NCBI GenBank assembly: GCA_012522615.1
Contig: JAAYKB010000032.1
Span: 1 to 28,203, forward strand
DNA from: Clostridiales bacterium
GTDB lineage: Bacteria > Bacillota > Clostridia > Oscillospirales > Acutalibacteraceae
Reading direction: 5' to 3'
DNA length: 28,203 nucleotides
The notes beneath the pieces are model-generated. The model worked only from the letters and a program-made list of their open reading frames with translations, searched no databases and had not been told where the DNA came from. Below, one piece after another: positions 15,806 to 24,000 of the stretch (position 1 is its first letter; each line of letters starts with the position of its first letter). Position numbers and translations under genes: made by a program.

Positions 15806-16545
15806 AAAAATTAAAACGTGTGCTTTTTATCGCGTCCTTTCTTTTCCTTACCATACTGACGCCTGTTTGTGCTGCCGATACAAATTCGGATATATCCATC
15901 AATATCAACGGTCTTGATAATTCATCAAACAGCCTTAAGATTCTGTTTTTGCTGACCCTTTTGGCGTTGGTTCCGTCGATATTGATAATGATGACCGGTT
16001 TTACAAGGATCGTAATCGTGCTGTCGTTTATCAGAAACGCGCTCGGTCTGCAGCAAACACCGCCCAATCAGGTGCTTATCGGTCTGGCATTGTTCCTTAC
16101 ATTGTTTTTAATGTCCCCGATTCTAAAGCAGGTAAATGATGAAGCCTACGCTCCCTATTCAAAGGGAGAGATTACCCAGGAGCAGGCCTTTGAAAAAGCA
16201 CTTGTTCCGATAAGAACGTTTATGCTTAAAAACACAAACAAAAGCGACCTGAACCTCTTTTTAGGCATTGCGAAAATGGAACGACCGAAAAGCTATGAAG
16301 AAATACCCACCGAAATCGTAATACCCGCATTCATAACAAGTGAACTTAAAAGAGCTTTTATAATGGGATTTCTAATCTTTCTTCCATTCCTCATTATCGA
16401 TATGGTGGTGGCAAGCGTTCTTATGTCGATGGGCATGGTAATGCTTCCGCCGGTTATGATATCTCTTCCCTTTAAGCTTATTCTATTTGTGCTGGTCGAT
16501 GGATGGGGCTTGATTATCAAATCTCTGTTGACGAGCTTTAACTGA
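15802..16545 (+). CDS. fliP: FliP, core export gate membrane protein
   Basis: FliP forms the pentameric core of the FliPQR export pore. At 247 residues it is of family length. A signal peptide (about residues 1-25, likely cut after VCA) is followed by the conserved TRIVIVLSFIRNALGLQQTP motif and several membrane helices, including FLIIDMVVASVLMSMGM and the final PFKLILFVLVDGW. It overlaps the fliO stop by four bases. A GC-rich hairpin begins three bases after its stop codon. Confidence 0.97.
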   Translation: MKKLKRVLFIASFLFLTILTPVCAADTNSDISININGLDNSSNSLKILFLLTLLALVPSILIMMTGFTRIVIVLSFIRNALGLQQTPPNQVLIGLALFLTLFLMSPILKQVNDEAYAPYSKGEITQEQAFEKALVPIRTFMLKNTNKSDLNLFLGIAKMERPKSYEEIPTEIVIPAFITSELKRAFIMGFLIFLPFLIIDMVVASVLMSMGMVMLPPVMISLPFKLILFVLVDGWGLIIKSLLTSFN

Positions 16546-16548
16546 TGT

Positions 16549-16567
16549 TCCGCCGCTCTGCGGCGGA
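16549..16567 (+). other. GC-rich hairpin between fliP and fliQ
   Basis: TCCGCCGC (16549-16556) pairs perfectly with GCGGCGGA (16560-16567) around a TCT loop, immediately after the fliP stop. No U-tract follows. It is noticeably GC-rich compared with its surroundings and may stabilise or insulate the upstream message. Confidence 0.55.
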
Positions 16568-16617
16568 GAACCGACTCGAGTTAACAATTAATACACCGGG
16601 GAAGGAATGGATGTATT

Positions 16618-16884
16618 ATGACACAGGGCGATATTTTAACGATATGCAAGGATTCAGTAACAACTGCTCTGATGATTGCCGCACCCTTCCTTGTGCTCAG
16701 TCTGATTATAGGATTGGTAATATCCGTTTTACAGGCGGCGACACAGATACATGAGCAAACCATAACCTTTGTGCCGAAAATCCTGTCTGTTGCATTGATA
16801 CTGATATTTCTCGGTTCATGGATTATGAACATGATGATTGGTTTTACCGAAAAGATATTTATATACATCTCAAATCTGGCATAA
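16618..16884 (+). CDS. fliQ: FliQ, export gate membrane protein
   Basis: FliQ wraps the outside of the FliPR core in the export gate. The 88-residue protein is the standard size, with two membrane helices (about 16-38 and 55-78) and the conserved GLVISVLQAATQIHEQTITFVPKI centre. The ATG at 16618 has GGGAAGGAA about 10 bases upstream. It sits between fliP and fliR in the universal order. Confidence 0.96.
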   Translation: MTQGDILTICKDSVTTALMIAAPFLVLSLIIGLVISVLQAATQIHEQTITFVPKILSVALILIFLGSWIMNMMIGFTEKIFIYISNLA

Positions 16885-16895
16885 AGGTAAAAAAC

Positions 16896-17663
16896 ATGTG
16901 GGAATTAGTATTTTCAAACTATCTTTTGTTTCTAATGGTTCTGACGAGAATGATGGGAATGGTTCTGTTCAATCCCGTCTTTGCAAGAAGACAGGTTCCC
17001 ACCCAAATAAAAATCGGCCTCGCCTTCTTTATCACGGTAATAGTGACAAATGTAATTCCCTATAAGGTACTGCGCTTTGCAGGCATTGCGGATTTTATGT
17101 TTGCCGCATTAAAGGAACTTCTTATCGGATTTGCGGTGGGATTTATATTCCAGATGTTTATGTCCGTAATACTGACAGCCGGAGAAATGATAGACCTGCA
17201 GATAGGCGTCGGCATGTCAAAGGTTTATGATCCGCAAAGCAATGTATCAATGCCGGTATCGGGCAGTATATTCAACCTTTTGTTTATTCTGATTTTTTTC
17301 AGCAGCAACGGGCACCTGACCTTTGTCAGAATCATGGCTCTGTCCTTTGAAGTTGTTCCGGCGGGCACCCAGTTGTTCAATCCGGATTTCAGCAGATATA
17401 TCGTGGAGCTTTTCGGAAGCATCCTTGTTCTTGCGGTAAAACTTGCATTTCCGGTAATTGCGATTGAGTTGATAACAGAAGCCGGACTCGGAGTCCTGAT
17501 GCGTGCGGTGCCCCAGATCAATGTTTTTGTAGCCGGACTCCAGCTTAAGATACTCATAGGACTGGTGGTCATTATATTGATGCTTCCGGGAGCCGCGGGC
17601 TTGTTTGACAATATAATAAATTCAATGTTTGAAAGCATAAACAGGGCTTTGAACCTTATATAA
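16896..17663 (+). CDS. fliR: FliR, export gate membrane protein
   Basis: FliR completes the FliPQR pore. From the ATG at 16896 (AAAGG eight bases upstream) the product has 255 residues and about six membrane helices. Conserved features are LTRMMGMVLFNPVFARRQVP near the N-terminus, the ELLIGFAVGFIFQ helix and GEMIDLQIGVGMSKVYDPQS. The frame is open further upstream, to 16818 inside fliQ, but that extension is not FliR-like. Confidence 0.95.
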   Translation: MWELVFSNYLLFLMVLTRMMGMVLFNPVFARRQVPTQIKIGLAFFITVIVTNVIPYKVLRFAGIADFMFAALKELLIGFAVGFIFQMFMSVILTAGEMIDLQIGVGMSKVYDPQSNVSMPVSGSIFNLLFILIFFSSNGHLTFVRIMALSFEVVPAGTQLFNPDFSRYIVELFGSILVLAVKLAFPVIAIELITEAGLGVLMRAVPQINVFVAGLQLKILIGLVVIILMLPGAAGLFDNIINSMFESINRALNLI

Positions 17664-17699
17664 AAGCTTAAAAATGGTTTATAAAGGGGTGGTCGTATC

Positions 17700-18785
17700 A
17701 TGGCAGATGAAAACAGAACCGAAAAAGCCACTCCGAGGAAAAAAGAGGACGAACGAAAAAAGGGTAATATATTTCAAAGCAAGGATCTGACAAGCGTTCT
17801 TACACTGGTCATTATCGCATTTGTAATGAAAGCCCTTGCCCCGTATTTTCTCGCCTACCTGAAAGACACTATTGTGTATTACATAAAGGAGTTTCCCTCT
17901 TACAATACCCTGGGGGTCAGGGATGCGTCAAAGGTTTTCTCCGACATGTCGATAAGACTGCTGATATTGGCCCTGCCGCTTGCGATTACCGCTGCTGCCG
18001 TTACTACCGTATTGACGCTGGCCCAGACCAGAATGAATTTTTCAAAGGAACAAATAAGGTTCAAGTTTTCGAGAATCAACTTATTCAACGGCGTAAGAAA
18101 CCTTATCTCCCTCAAATCTTTGATTGAGCTGACAAAGGCTATCCTTAAAATATCGATAATCACCTTTATTCTATATAGCGATGTCAAATCTAACCTCAAT
18201 ATAATTCTTCGCCTAATCGGCAGCGATGTCGCCCAAGCGGTGTACCGGACTGCAGGCATAATTGTTTCAATGATTTTTCGCGTATGCGTCATAATGATAG
18301 TCTTTTCGATTTTTGATTTGCTGTACCAGTGGTGGGATTATGAGCGAAGACTCCGAATGACCAAGCAGGAGGTTAAAAACGAGAACAAGCAGACCGAGGG
18401 CGATCCGCTTCTCAAGGGAAAAATAAGGGAACGACAGCGAAGCGTAGCAAATATGAGAATGATGAAAAAAATCCCAGAAGCAGATTTTGTAGTCCGCAAC
18501 CCCACGCATTATGCGGTAGCAATCAAATATGACCCCGAAAGCAAAAAACATAAAGCGCCGGTGGTCATCGCAAAGGGCAGAGGCTATATAGCACTTAAAA
18601 TTATAGAAATTGCTGAACAGAATAAGGTCACGGTAACCGAAAATCGGCTTTTGGCAAGGGCTCTTTATAAGTCGGTTAAGGTTGGACGCGAGATTCCGAG
18701 CGAGTTTTATCAGGCAGTCGCCGAGCTGCTGGCATTTGTCTATAATCTGAAGAAGAGAGAAAGATTATATGAAGTCAAAGAATAA
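17700..18785 (+). CDS. flhB: FlhB, export gate substrate-specificity switch
   Basis: FlhB switches export from rod/hook to filament proteins after self-cleavage. The 361-residue protein begins with the conserved TEKATPRKKEDERKKGN segment, has four membrane helices (about 31-55, 85-110, 145-165 and 185-210), and carries the autocleavage motif NPTH at 267-270 (cut expected between Asn267 and Pro268). The C-terminal domain ends EIPSEFYQAVAELLAFVY. GGGGTGG lies seven bases before the ATG. Its last 17 bases overlap the start of flhA. Confidence 0.97.
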   Translation: MADENRTEKATPRKKEDERKKGNIFQSKDLTSVLTLVIIAFVMKALAPYFLAYLKDTIVYYIKEFPSYNTLGVRDASKVFSDMSIRLLILALPLAITAAAVTTVLTLAQTRMNFSKEQIRFKFSRINLFNGVRNLISLKSLIELTKAILKISIITFILYSDVKSNLNIILRLIGSDVAQAVYRTAGIIVSMIFRVCVIMIVFSIFDLLYQWWDYERRLRMTKQEVKNENKQTEGDPLLKGKIRERQRSVANMRMMKKIPEADFVVRNPTHYAVAIKYDPESKKHKAPVVIAKGRGYIALKIIEIAEQNKVTVTENRLLARALYKSVKVGREIPSEFYQAVAELLAFVYNLKKRERLYEVKE

Positions 18786-20805
18786 CATTATCGCGGTGTT
18801 TGTAGCCTGCGTAATATTTTTGATTATAGTTCCGCTTAATCCGGCTTTTTTGGATTTAATGCTGATTTTAAATATTACAATATCCCTGAGTATCTTTCTT
18901 ATATCCATGTACATAAAGGAAGCCCTGGAGTTTTCGGTTTTTCCGACCATCCTACTTGTTACCACTCTTTTCCGGGTCGCGCTCAATATTTCATCGACAA
19001 GGCTCATATTGGGAAAGGGCGGAGAAGCCGGCGCCGTTATTAAAACATTCGGCGAGTTTGTTATCGGCGGAAATGTAGTAGTCGGCATAATCATCTTTAT
19101 CATTCTTGTTATCGTACAGTTTATCGTTATTACAAAAGGCGCCGAAAGGGTTGCCGAGGTTGCGGCAAGGTTTACTCTGGACGCCATGCCCGGAAAACAG
19201 ATGGCCATCGACGCTGACTTAAACTCCGGTCTTATAAACGAAGAAACAGCAAAAATGCGAAGGCTCAAAATACAGCGCGAAGCGGACTTTTATGGGGCGA
19301 TGGATGGCGGCTCCAAGTTTGTAAAGGGTGACGCCATAGTATCGATAATAATCGTTTTTATTAATATAATTGCCGGAACAATCATCGGGATGGTGCAGGG
19401 CGGGCAAACCCTGGGAGAGGTTATTCAAAAGTACACCATCGCAACCGTCGGCGACGGCCTTGTTTCGCAGTTCCCCGCACTTCTTGTCTCAACGGCGACC
19501 GGCATGATTGTAACAAGGGCAGCGTCGGAAAACAGCTTGAGCGAAGACCTTACCGGTCAGTTCACGACAAATCCGAAGGTGTTCACGATTGCGGGGTTTG
19601 TGCTGCTGTTTCTCGCCTTGATTCCCGGCTTTCCAAAGCTGCAGATTATCGTCATTTCGGCTGTCTTAATATTCGGCGGTCTTGTATTAAGGAAGAAGCA
19701 GCAGATTGCCGAGGCCGTCCCCGCGGAGGAGCTGCCAGTCAGTGAAACCAGCTTTTATAAAAACACCGAAAACATTTATACCTTACTTAATATAGACCCT
19801 ATCGAAATGGAGTTCGGATACAGCCTGCTGCCACTTGTTGACGAAAGCAGGGGCGGGAGCTTTATTGACAGGGTGGTTATGCTAAGACGTCAGTTTGCGA
19901 CCGATATCGGAATGGTCATCCCGTCGGTGCGGCTTCGCGATAATGCCTCGATAAATCCCAACCAATACATCATAAAGCTCAAGGGTGAGCAGGTAGCGCA
20001 GGGCGATGTACTGGTGAACCACCTTCTTGCTATGAATCCCGGCGATGTTGACGAAGAAATCGAAGGCATAGATACCGTCGAGCCGGCATTCGGACTGAGT
20101 GCAAAGTGGATTACGGAAGAGCTGCGCGATACCGCCGTTTTGAGCGGATATACGGTTATAGACCCGCTTTCGGTTATACTGACCCACTTTTCCGAGGTTA
20201 TAAAAAAACATGCACATGAGCTGTTGAGCAGGCAGGATGTCGCCGCCCTGCTTGATAATCTCAAGAAAAGCAATAAATCAGTCGTCGAGGATATTGTACC
20301 CGCAATCATCAGCGTAGGGGATTTGCAGAAGGTCCTTTCAAACCTGCTTTTTGAACAGATACCCATAAGAGATTTGACCACCATACTTGAAACACTTGCC
20401 GAACATGCCGGAACGACAAAGGATACCGAGCTTTTGACCGAATATGTGAGACAGGCGCTCAAAAGGACGATAACAAGAAAATTCGCGCCCGACGGCAAGC
20501 TGAAGGTAATAACCCTGAACCCCGATTTGGAAAATCTTATTGTGGGAAGTATCAAAAAGACCGAGCATGGTTCATACAGCATGCTTGAACCCGATGTACT
20601 GCAGAAGATAGTATTGGCGCATAAGAATGAGGTTGAAAAAATAAGCGAGATAGTAAGCAACCCTGTTATACTGGCGTCCCCCGTTATCAGATTCTATTAT
20701 AAAAAGCTGATTGAACAATTTGCGCCCGATGCAACAGTCTTGTCCTTCAATGAAATTGAAACAACCGTCCAGATACAGGCGCTGGGCTCTATATCAATAA
20801 ATTAA
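18769..20805 (+). CDS. flhA: FlhA, export gate docking platform
   Basis: FlhA forms the nonameric ring that binds chaperone-substrate complexes and uses the proton gradient. At 678 residues it is full length. Eight N-terminal membrane helices (up to about residue 310) carry the FHIPEP-family signature (FPTILLVTTLFRVALN, then RFTLDAMPGKQMAIDADL). The cytoplasmic domain includes IPSVRLRDN, INPNQYIIKLKGE and AKWITEELRDTA. It starts inside flhB. After it the usual flhF/flhG genes are absent; the sigma factor gene follows 88 bases later. Confidence 0.97.
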   Translation: MKSKNNIIAVFVACVIFLIIVPLNPAFLDLMLILNITISLSIFLISMYIKEALEFSVFPTILLVTTLFRVALNISSTRLILGKGGEAGAVIKTFGEFVIGGNVVVGIIIFIILVIVQFIVITKGAERVAEVAARFTLDAMPGKQMAIDADLNSGLINEETAKMRRLKIQREADFYGAMDGGSKFVKGDAIVSIIIVFINIIAGTIIGMVQGGQTLGEVIQKYTIATVGDGLVSQFPALLVSTATGMIVTRAASENSLSEDLTGQFTTNPKVFTIAGFVLLFLALIPGFPKLQIIVISAVLIFGGLVLRKKQQIAEAVPAEELPVSETSFYKNTENIYTLLNIDPIEMEFGYSLLPLVDESRGGSFIDRVVMLRRQFATDIGMVIPSVRLRDNASINPNQYIIKLKGEQVAQGDVLVNHLLAMNPGDVDEEIEGIDTVEPAFGLSAKWITEELRDTAVLSGYTVIDPLSVILTHFSEVIKKHAHELLSRQDVAALLDNLKKSNKSVVEDIVPAIISVGDLQKVLSNLLFEQIPIRDLTTILETLAEHAGTTKDTELLTEYVRQALKRTITRKFAPDGKLKVITLNPDLENLIVGSIKKTEHGSYSMLEPDVLQKIVLAHKNEVEKISEIVSNPVILASPVIRFYYKKLIEQFAPDATVLSFNEIETTVQIQALGSISIN

Positions 20806-20893
20806 ATAAAACAACTAGTAACAACTGATTTTTAAATATAATCAACCTTAAAAACCTTCCGGTATCTTAATACAGAAAGGCAAGGAGTCGATT

Positions 20894-21652
20894 ATGAGTA
20901 CAGCACTCGCACCAAAAATGATAGATGAACTGTGGTATGAATACAAGACCACACGCAGTCTTGATATTCGCAATAAGATTCTGATGCAATATCTTGGTAT
21001 AGTCAAATGTATCGCCATTAAAATGAACTCGGTATACAGATCAAAGGCGGATCTCGAGGATATTGTTAATGAAGGCGTTCTTGTTTTGATGGATTGCATT
21101 GAAAAATTTGAGCCCGAGAGGGGAATCAAATTTGAGACCTTTGCTTCAATAAGAATAAGAGGGTCGATTATCGACTATATCAGGAATCAGGACTGGATTC
21201 CGAGAAGCCTGAGAAAAAAGGTCAAGGACATTGAAAGTACATATTCAAAACTGCAAAACGAAAAGGGCCGCTATGTATCGGATGATGAAGTGGCGGAGCA
21301 TTTGAATATGAGTACGGCCGAATTAAACCGGACGATAGGCGAGGCTAATGCATTTTTCCTGCTTTCATATGAAGAGCTTTTGTTGGATAACAGCTCAATA
21401 GGTCAGGACAGTTTAACAATTGACTCTACCGAATCGAAATTGCAGGACGAGGAACTCAAAAAGATGATCGCGCTTTCGATAGATCAGCTCAACGAAAGCG
21501 AAAGAACCGTCATTTCTCTGTATTACTATGAGGAACTAAAGCTGAAGGAAATTGCCGAGATACTAAACCTTACGCAATCGAGGGTTTCGCAGATACATGC
21601 AAAAGCATTGATGAAAATGAAGGCATATCTGAAAAGCTATATGGAAGGATAA
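20894..21652 (+). CDS. fliA: FliA/SigD, flagellar sigma factor (sigma-28)
   Basis: This sigma-70 family protein directs transcription of late flagellar genes. The 252-residue product has region 2 (LEDIVNEGVLVLMDCIEKFE, FETFASIRIRGSIIDYIRNQ), the sigma-D-type linker DWIPRSLRKK, region 3 (VSDDEVAEHLNMS) and region 4 (LNESERTVISLYYYEELKLK, then the helix-turn-helix IAEILNLTQSRVSQIHAKAL). AAGGAG lies six bases before the ATG. It is about 18 kb from the main operon promoter, which would delay its expression. It should recognise the TAAA-N15-GCCGATAT promoters in this window and is the likely FlgM target. Confidence 0.95.
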   Translation: MSTALAPKMIDELWYEYKTTRSLDIRNKILMQYLGIVKCIAIKMNSVYRSKADLEDIVNEGVLVLMDCIEKFEPERGIKFETFASIRIRGSIIDYIRNQDWIPRSLRKKVKDIESTYSKLQNEKGRYVSDDEVAEHLNMSTAELNRTIGEANAFFLLSYEELLLDNSSIGQDSLTIDSTESKLQDEELKKMIALSIDQLNESERTVISLYYYEELKLKEIAEILNLTQSRVSQIHAKALMKMKAYLKSYMEG

Positions 21653-21665
21653 AGGAGGATTCGTT

Positions 21666-22394
21666 ATGTACACAGGTTTTCATACAGCGGCGTCAGGCTT
21701 AACCGCGCAGAGCAGAATTCTTGATACAATGGGCAATAATATTGCCAATGCCGACAGCGCCGGATACAAGAAGGATTATCTGGTCACAACAACGTTCGGA
21801 GAGCATCTCGAGATGCAAAACGGGGTTAACGTGGGCAATGTTAATTTCGGCACGAGGGCGGATGCGACATACACGTCGTTTGAGCAGGGAGCCGAGATTT
21901 CTACCGGACGTCCGTTGGACTTTTTTATCAAAGGAGAGGGCTTTTTCAATATCATAATGCCGGACGGGACGGTACGCCTGACAAGAAACGGGCAGTTTTC
22001 GCTGAATCAGGACGGGCTTTTGACTGACAGCAGGGGGAATACGGTTGCCGGCCAAAACGGCCCGATTCTGATTGGAAGCTCCGATTTCACCGTGGATGAA
22101 GCCGGAAGAATTTATCGGGACGGGCAGTATCTTGACGTCCTTGCGGTTACCGCGCCCGCCGATTATAACAACCTTGACAAAATAGACGAGGGGTATTTTG
22201 TAAACACCGGGGCGGCGGGCGAAAACATTGACTTTTCGGTAATACAGGGCTCTGTCGAAGCCTCAAATATAGATATGGTACAGGAAATGGCCGACATGAT
22301 AGCAAGCTCCAGAAACTTTCAATCGTGCAGTCGGATAATAAAGGTGTTTGACGAAATCATGGACATGGCGGCAAATCAGGTAGGCAGATTATAG
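21666..22394 (+). CDS. FlgF/FlgG-type rod protein (first of two)
   Basis: This 242-residue protein is a distal rod subunit of the FlgE/F/G family, comparable to FlhO/FlhP in Bacillus. It has the N-terminal motif AASGLTAQSRILDTMGNNIA plus NADSAGYKKD, the core DFFIKGEGFF and RNGQFSLNQDGLLTD, and the C-terminal helix NIDMVQEMADMIASSRNFQS. The first residues (MYTGFHTAASG) and gene order favour FlgF, but FlgF and FlgG cannot be separated safely by eye. It starts 13 bases after the sigma factor gene with AAAGGAGG upstream. Confidence 0.88.
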   Translation: MYTGFHTAASGLTAQSRILDTMGNNIANADSAGYKKDYLVTTTFGEHLEMQNGVNVGNVNFGTRADATYTSFEQGAEISTGRPLDFFIKGEGFFNIIMPDGTVRLTRNGQFSLNQDGLLTDSRGNTVAGQNGPILIGSSDFTVDEAGRIYRDGQYLDVLAVTAPADYNNLDKIDEGYFVNTGAAGENIDFSVIQGSVEASNIDMVQEMADMIASSRNFQSCSRIIKVFDEIMDMAANQVGRL

Positions 22395-22422
22395 AGCGGT
22401 ATGCGGAAAGGACTGAATGGTT

Positions 22423-23106
22423 ATGATAAGAGGATTTTACTCGGCCACCCAGGGAATTAAGACTTCACAGGTAAGGATGGATACCCTTGCAAATAACATG
22501 GCAAATGTCGGGACGACCGGATTTAAGCCCATTACACCCGGGTTTTCGGATACTTTATATGCAAATCTGGACGAGAATGTGAGTATAGGCAGCGGGGTGA
22601 AACAGATAAGCAGCACGGTCAATTTCGCCCCGGGAACGAGGGAGCACACGGGCGAAGAATATGATTTTTTTATAGAAGGCGACGGATTTTTTGCCGTGGG
22701 CAGTCAGGAGGACGGGGTGCAGTATACCCGAAACGGCAGGTTTTCGCTATCGCATGAGAACGGCCAGAACTTTTTGGTTACTGCCGACGGGCAATATGTG
22801 CTTGACAAAGACCTGCAGAGGATAGTTATCGGCGAAAATACGGCGGTTGAGCCGGGCGTCTTTGGCTTTGCCAATCCGTATGCCCTGCAATTAACCGGCA
22901 GCTGCAGATTTGCCCCAAACGAAATGTCCGGACAGGCGGAAACCATTGAGAACGCCGTTGTCATAAACGGCTGTCTTGAATCTTCGGCTGTGGATATGGT
23001 CGGAGAAATCAGCAGGATGATTGAAGCACAACGAGCCTTCCAGTTTAACGCAAGAATGATACAGGTGTCGGATGAAATCGAACAGATTGCCAGCACTCTT
23101 AGATAA
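22423..23106 (+). CDS. FlgG-type rod protein (second of two)
   Basis: This is a second rod-family protein, 227 residues from the ATG at 22423. Its start MIRGFYSATQGIKTSQVRMD is FlgG-like; an ATG two codons earlier (22417) is possible and better matches the AAAGGA spacing. It has LANNMANVGTTGFKP, DFFIEGDGFFAVG, YTRNGRFSLSHENGQN and the C-terminal MVGEISRMIEAQRAFQFNAR. Gene order after the first rod gene supports a distal rod role. The flgM promoter begins five bases after its stop. Confidence 0.86.
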   Translation: MIRGFYSATQGIKTSQVRMDTLANNMANVGTTGFKPITPGFSDTLYANLDENVSIGSGVKQISSTVNFAPGTREHTGEEYDFFIEGDGFFAVGSQEDGVQYTRNGRFSLSHENGQNFLVTADGQYVLDKDLQRIVIGENTAVEPGVFGFANPYALQLTGSCRFAPNEMSGQAETIENAVVINGCLESSAVDMVGEISRMIEAQRAFQFNARMIQVSDEIEQIASTLR

Positions 23107-23110
23107 GCCC

Positions 23111-23137
23111 TAATTATTTTTTGATTCCTGACGATAT
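23111..23137 (+). promoter_or_regulatory. Sigma-D-type promoter of the flgM-flgN-flgK-flgL-fliW-csrA operon
   Basis: TAAT (23111-23114), 15 bases, and GACGATAT (23130-23137) match sigma-D TAAA-N15-GCCGATAT at 3 of 4 and 7 of 8 positions. It lies directly ahead of the anti-sigma factor gene, where a sigma-D promoter is expected for feedback control. A 9-bp inverted repeat spans it. Confidence 0.7.
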
Positions 23138-23161
23138 ATTAAATGTGAGATAAGGAATCAA
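23121..23161. repeat. Inverted repeat across the flgM promoter -10 box
   Basis: TTGATTCCT (23121-23129) and AGGAATCAA (23153-23161) are perfect 9-bp inverted arms separated by 23 bases that contain the -10 box and the likely start site. The left arm lies in the promoter spacer, so the structure is more likely a protein-binding site than an RNA hairpin. Confidence 0.5.
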
Positions 23162-23211
23162 TTTATATGAATGGGAATGACGTGATTATGTCTTATGTGG
23201 GAGAGGGAAAA

Positions 23212-23514
23212 ATGAAGATTAATCCGAGTAAAATAACAAGCATTTACGAAGCGCAATCAAGGTGCAACATCAAAAACCAGAATGTTGCCGCCTCTGAGGA
23301 AGCGCCCAACCGTAAAGGAGACAGAATCGAAATTTCGCAAAAGGGATTAAGGTACGGCGAGATTCTGGCTTCAAAAACGGCGCTTGTCAAGGAACTGGAA
23401 AAAGGAGCAAAACAAGAGAAGATTCAAATGCTTAAGGAGAAAATCTCCAAAGGCGAATATAACGTGTCTTCACATGACATTGCGGAGGCAATACTTAAAA
23501 AATCAAACTCATGA
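23212..23514 (+). CDS. flgM: FlgM, anti-sigma-28 factor
   Basis: FlgM binds the flagellar sigma factor and is exported once the hook is complete, releasing it. The start is taken as ATG 23212, preceded by GGGAGAGGG; this gives the canonical N-terminus MKINPSKITSIYEAQ and 100 residues. In-frame ATGs at 23167 and 23188 would add a non-conserved extension. The middle has DRIEISQKG, typical of Firmicute FlgM. The C-terminal sigma-binding half follows (KIQMLKEKISKGEYNVSSHD, then IAEAILKK). Its stop overlaps the flgN start (ATGA). Confidence 0.93.
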   Translation: MKINPSKITSIYEAQSRCNIKNQNVAASEEAPNRKGDRIEISQKGLRYGEILASKTALVKELEKGAKQEKIQMLKEKISKGEYNVSSHDIAEAILKKSNS

Positions 23515-23954
23515 AACAGGTGTTTTCATTGAATAGATTTCAAAAAATTTCGGACCTACTCGATGAACAGCTTAAAATTCACAATAAGCTTTTAGAGATT
23601 GAAACAAAGAAAACAGAGATTTTGACAAAGGGCGATATCAAGGCCCTGGATGAACTGGTCACCACCCAGCAACCGTATATTATGAGGGCAAACAATATTG
23701 AAAAACAGCGGGAGAAGCTGCAAAACGAGATGGGGTTAGGCGATCTCTCTTTGAGAGAGGTTATCGAAAGACATCCCGAAGCGGATATTCTTAACAGGAA
23801 CTATTCGGAATTGTCGGATGTGTTATCAAATCTGAAAAAAGTATGCGAAAGAAACCAGAAAATTCTAGGTGCGAGACTTGACGTCATCAATTCCATCCTA
23901 TTAAATACAGGAGCCGTAAACAGTAAGGAAGTTACATATACAAAAGGCAAATAA
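23511..23954 (+). CDS. flgN: FlgN, chaperone for hook-filament junction proteins
   Basis: FlgN escorts FlgK and FlgL to the export gate. The 147-residue helical protein has the family's N-terminal pattern (LDEQLKIHNKLLEIETKKTE), a mid-segment LVTTQQPYIMRANNIEKQRE, and a C-terminal helix (LKKVCERNQKILGARLDVIN) where substrates bind. It overlaps flgM by four bases and precedes flgK, its expected client, by 46 bases. Confidence 0.9.
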   Translation: MKQVFSLNRFQKISDLLDEQLKIHNKLLEIETKKTEILTKGDIKALDELVTTQQPYIMRANNIEKQREKLQNEMGLGDLSLREVIERHPEADILNRNYSELSDVLSNLKKVCERNQKILGARLDVINSILLNTGAVNSKEVTYTKGK

Positions 23955-24000
23955 ACCGTCTATGCGATAATAATCAGGCGGCGAGAAAGGATTTGTGTGT

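Noticed and set aside
15802..15880. Lipoprotein signal in FliP because of a Cys near the signal peptide end
   Set aside because: The residues before Cys (T-P-V) do not form a lipobox; an ordinary signal peptidase site (VCA) fits better.
20837..20842. TATAAT before the sigma factor gene as a separate promoter
   Set aside because: Perfect -10 hexamer but no acceptable -35 at 16-18 bases and no extended TG; AT-rich context makes chance likely.
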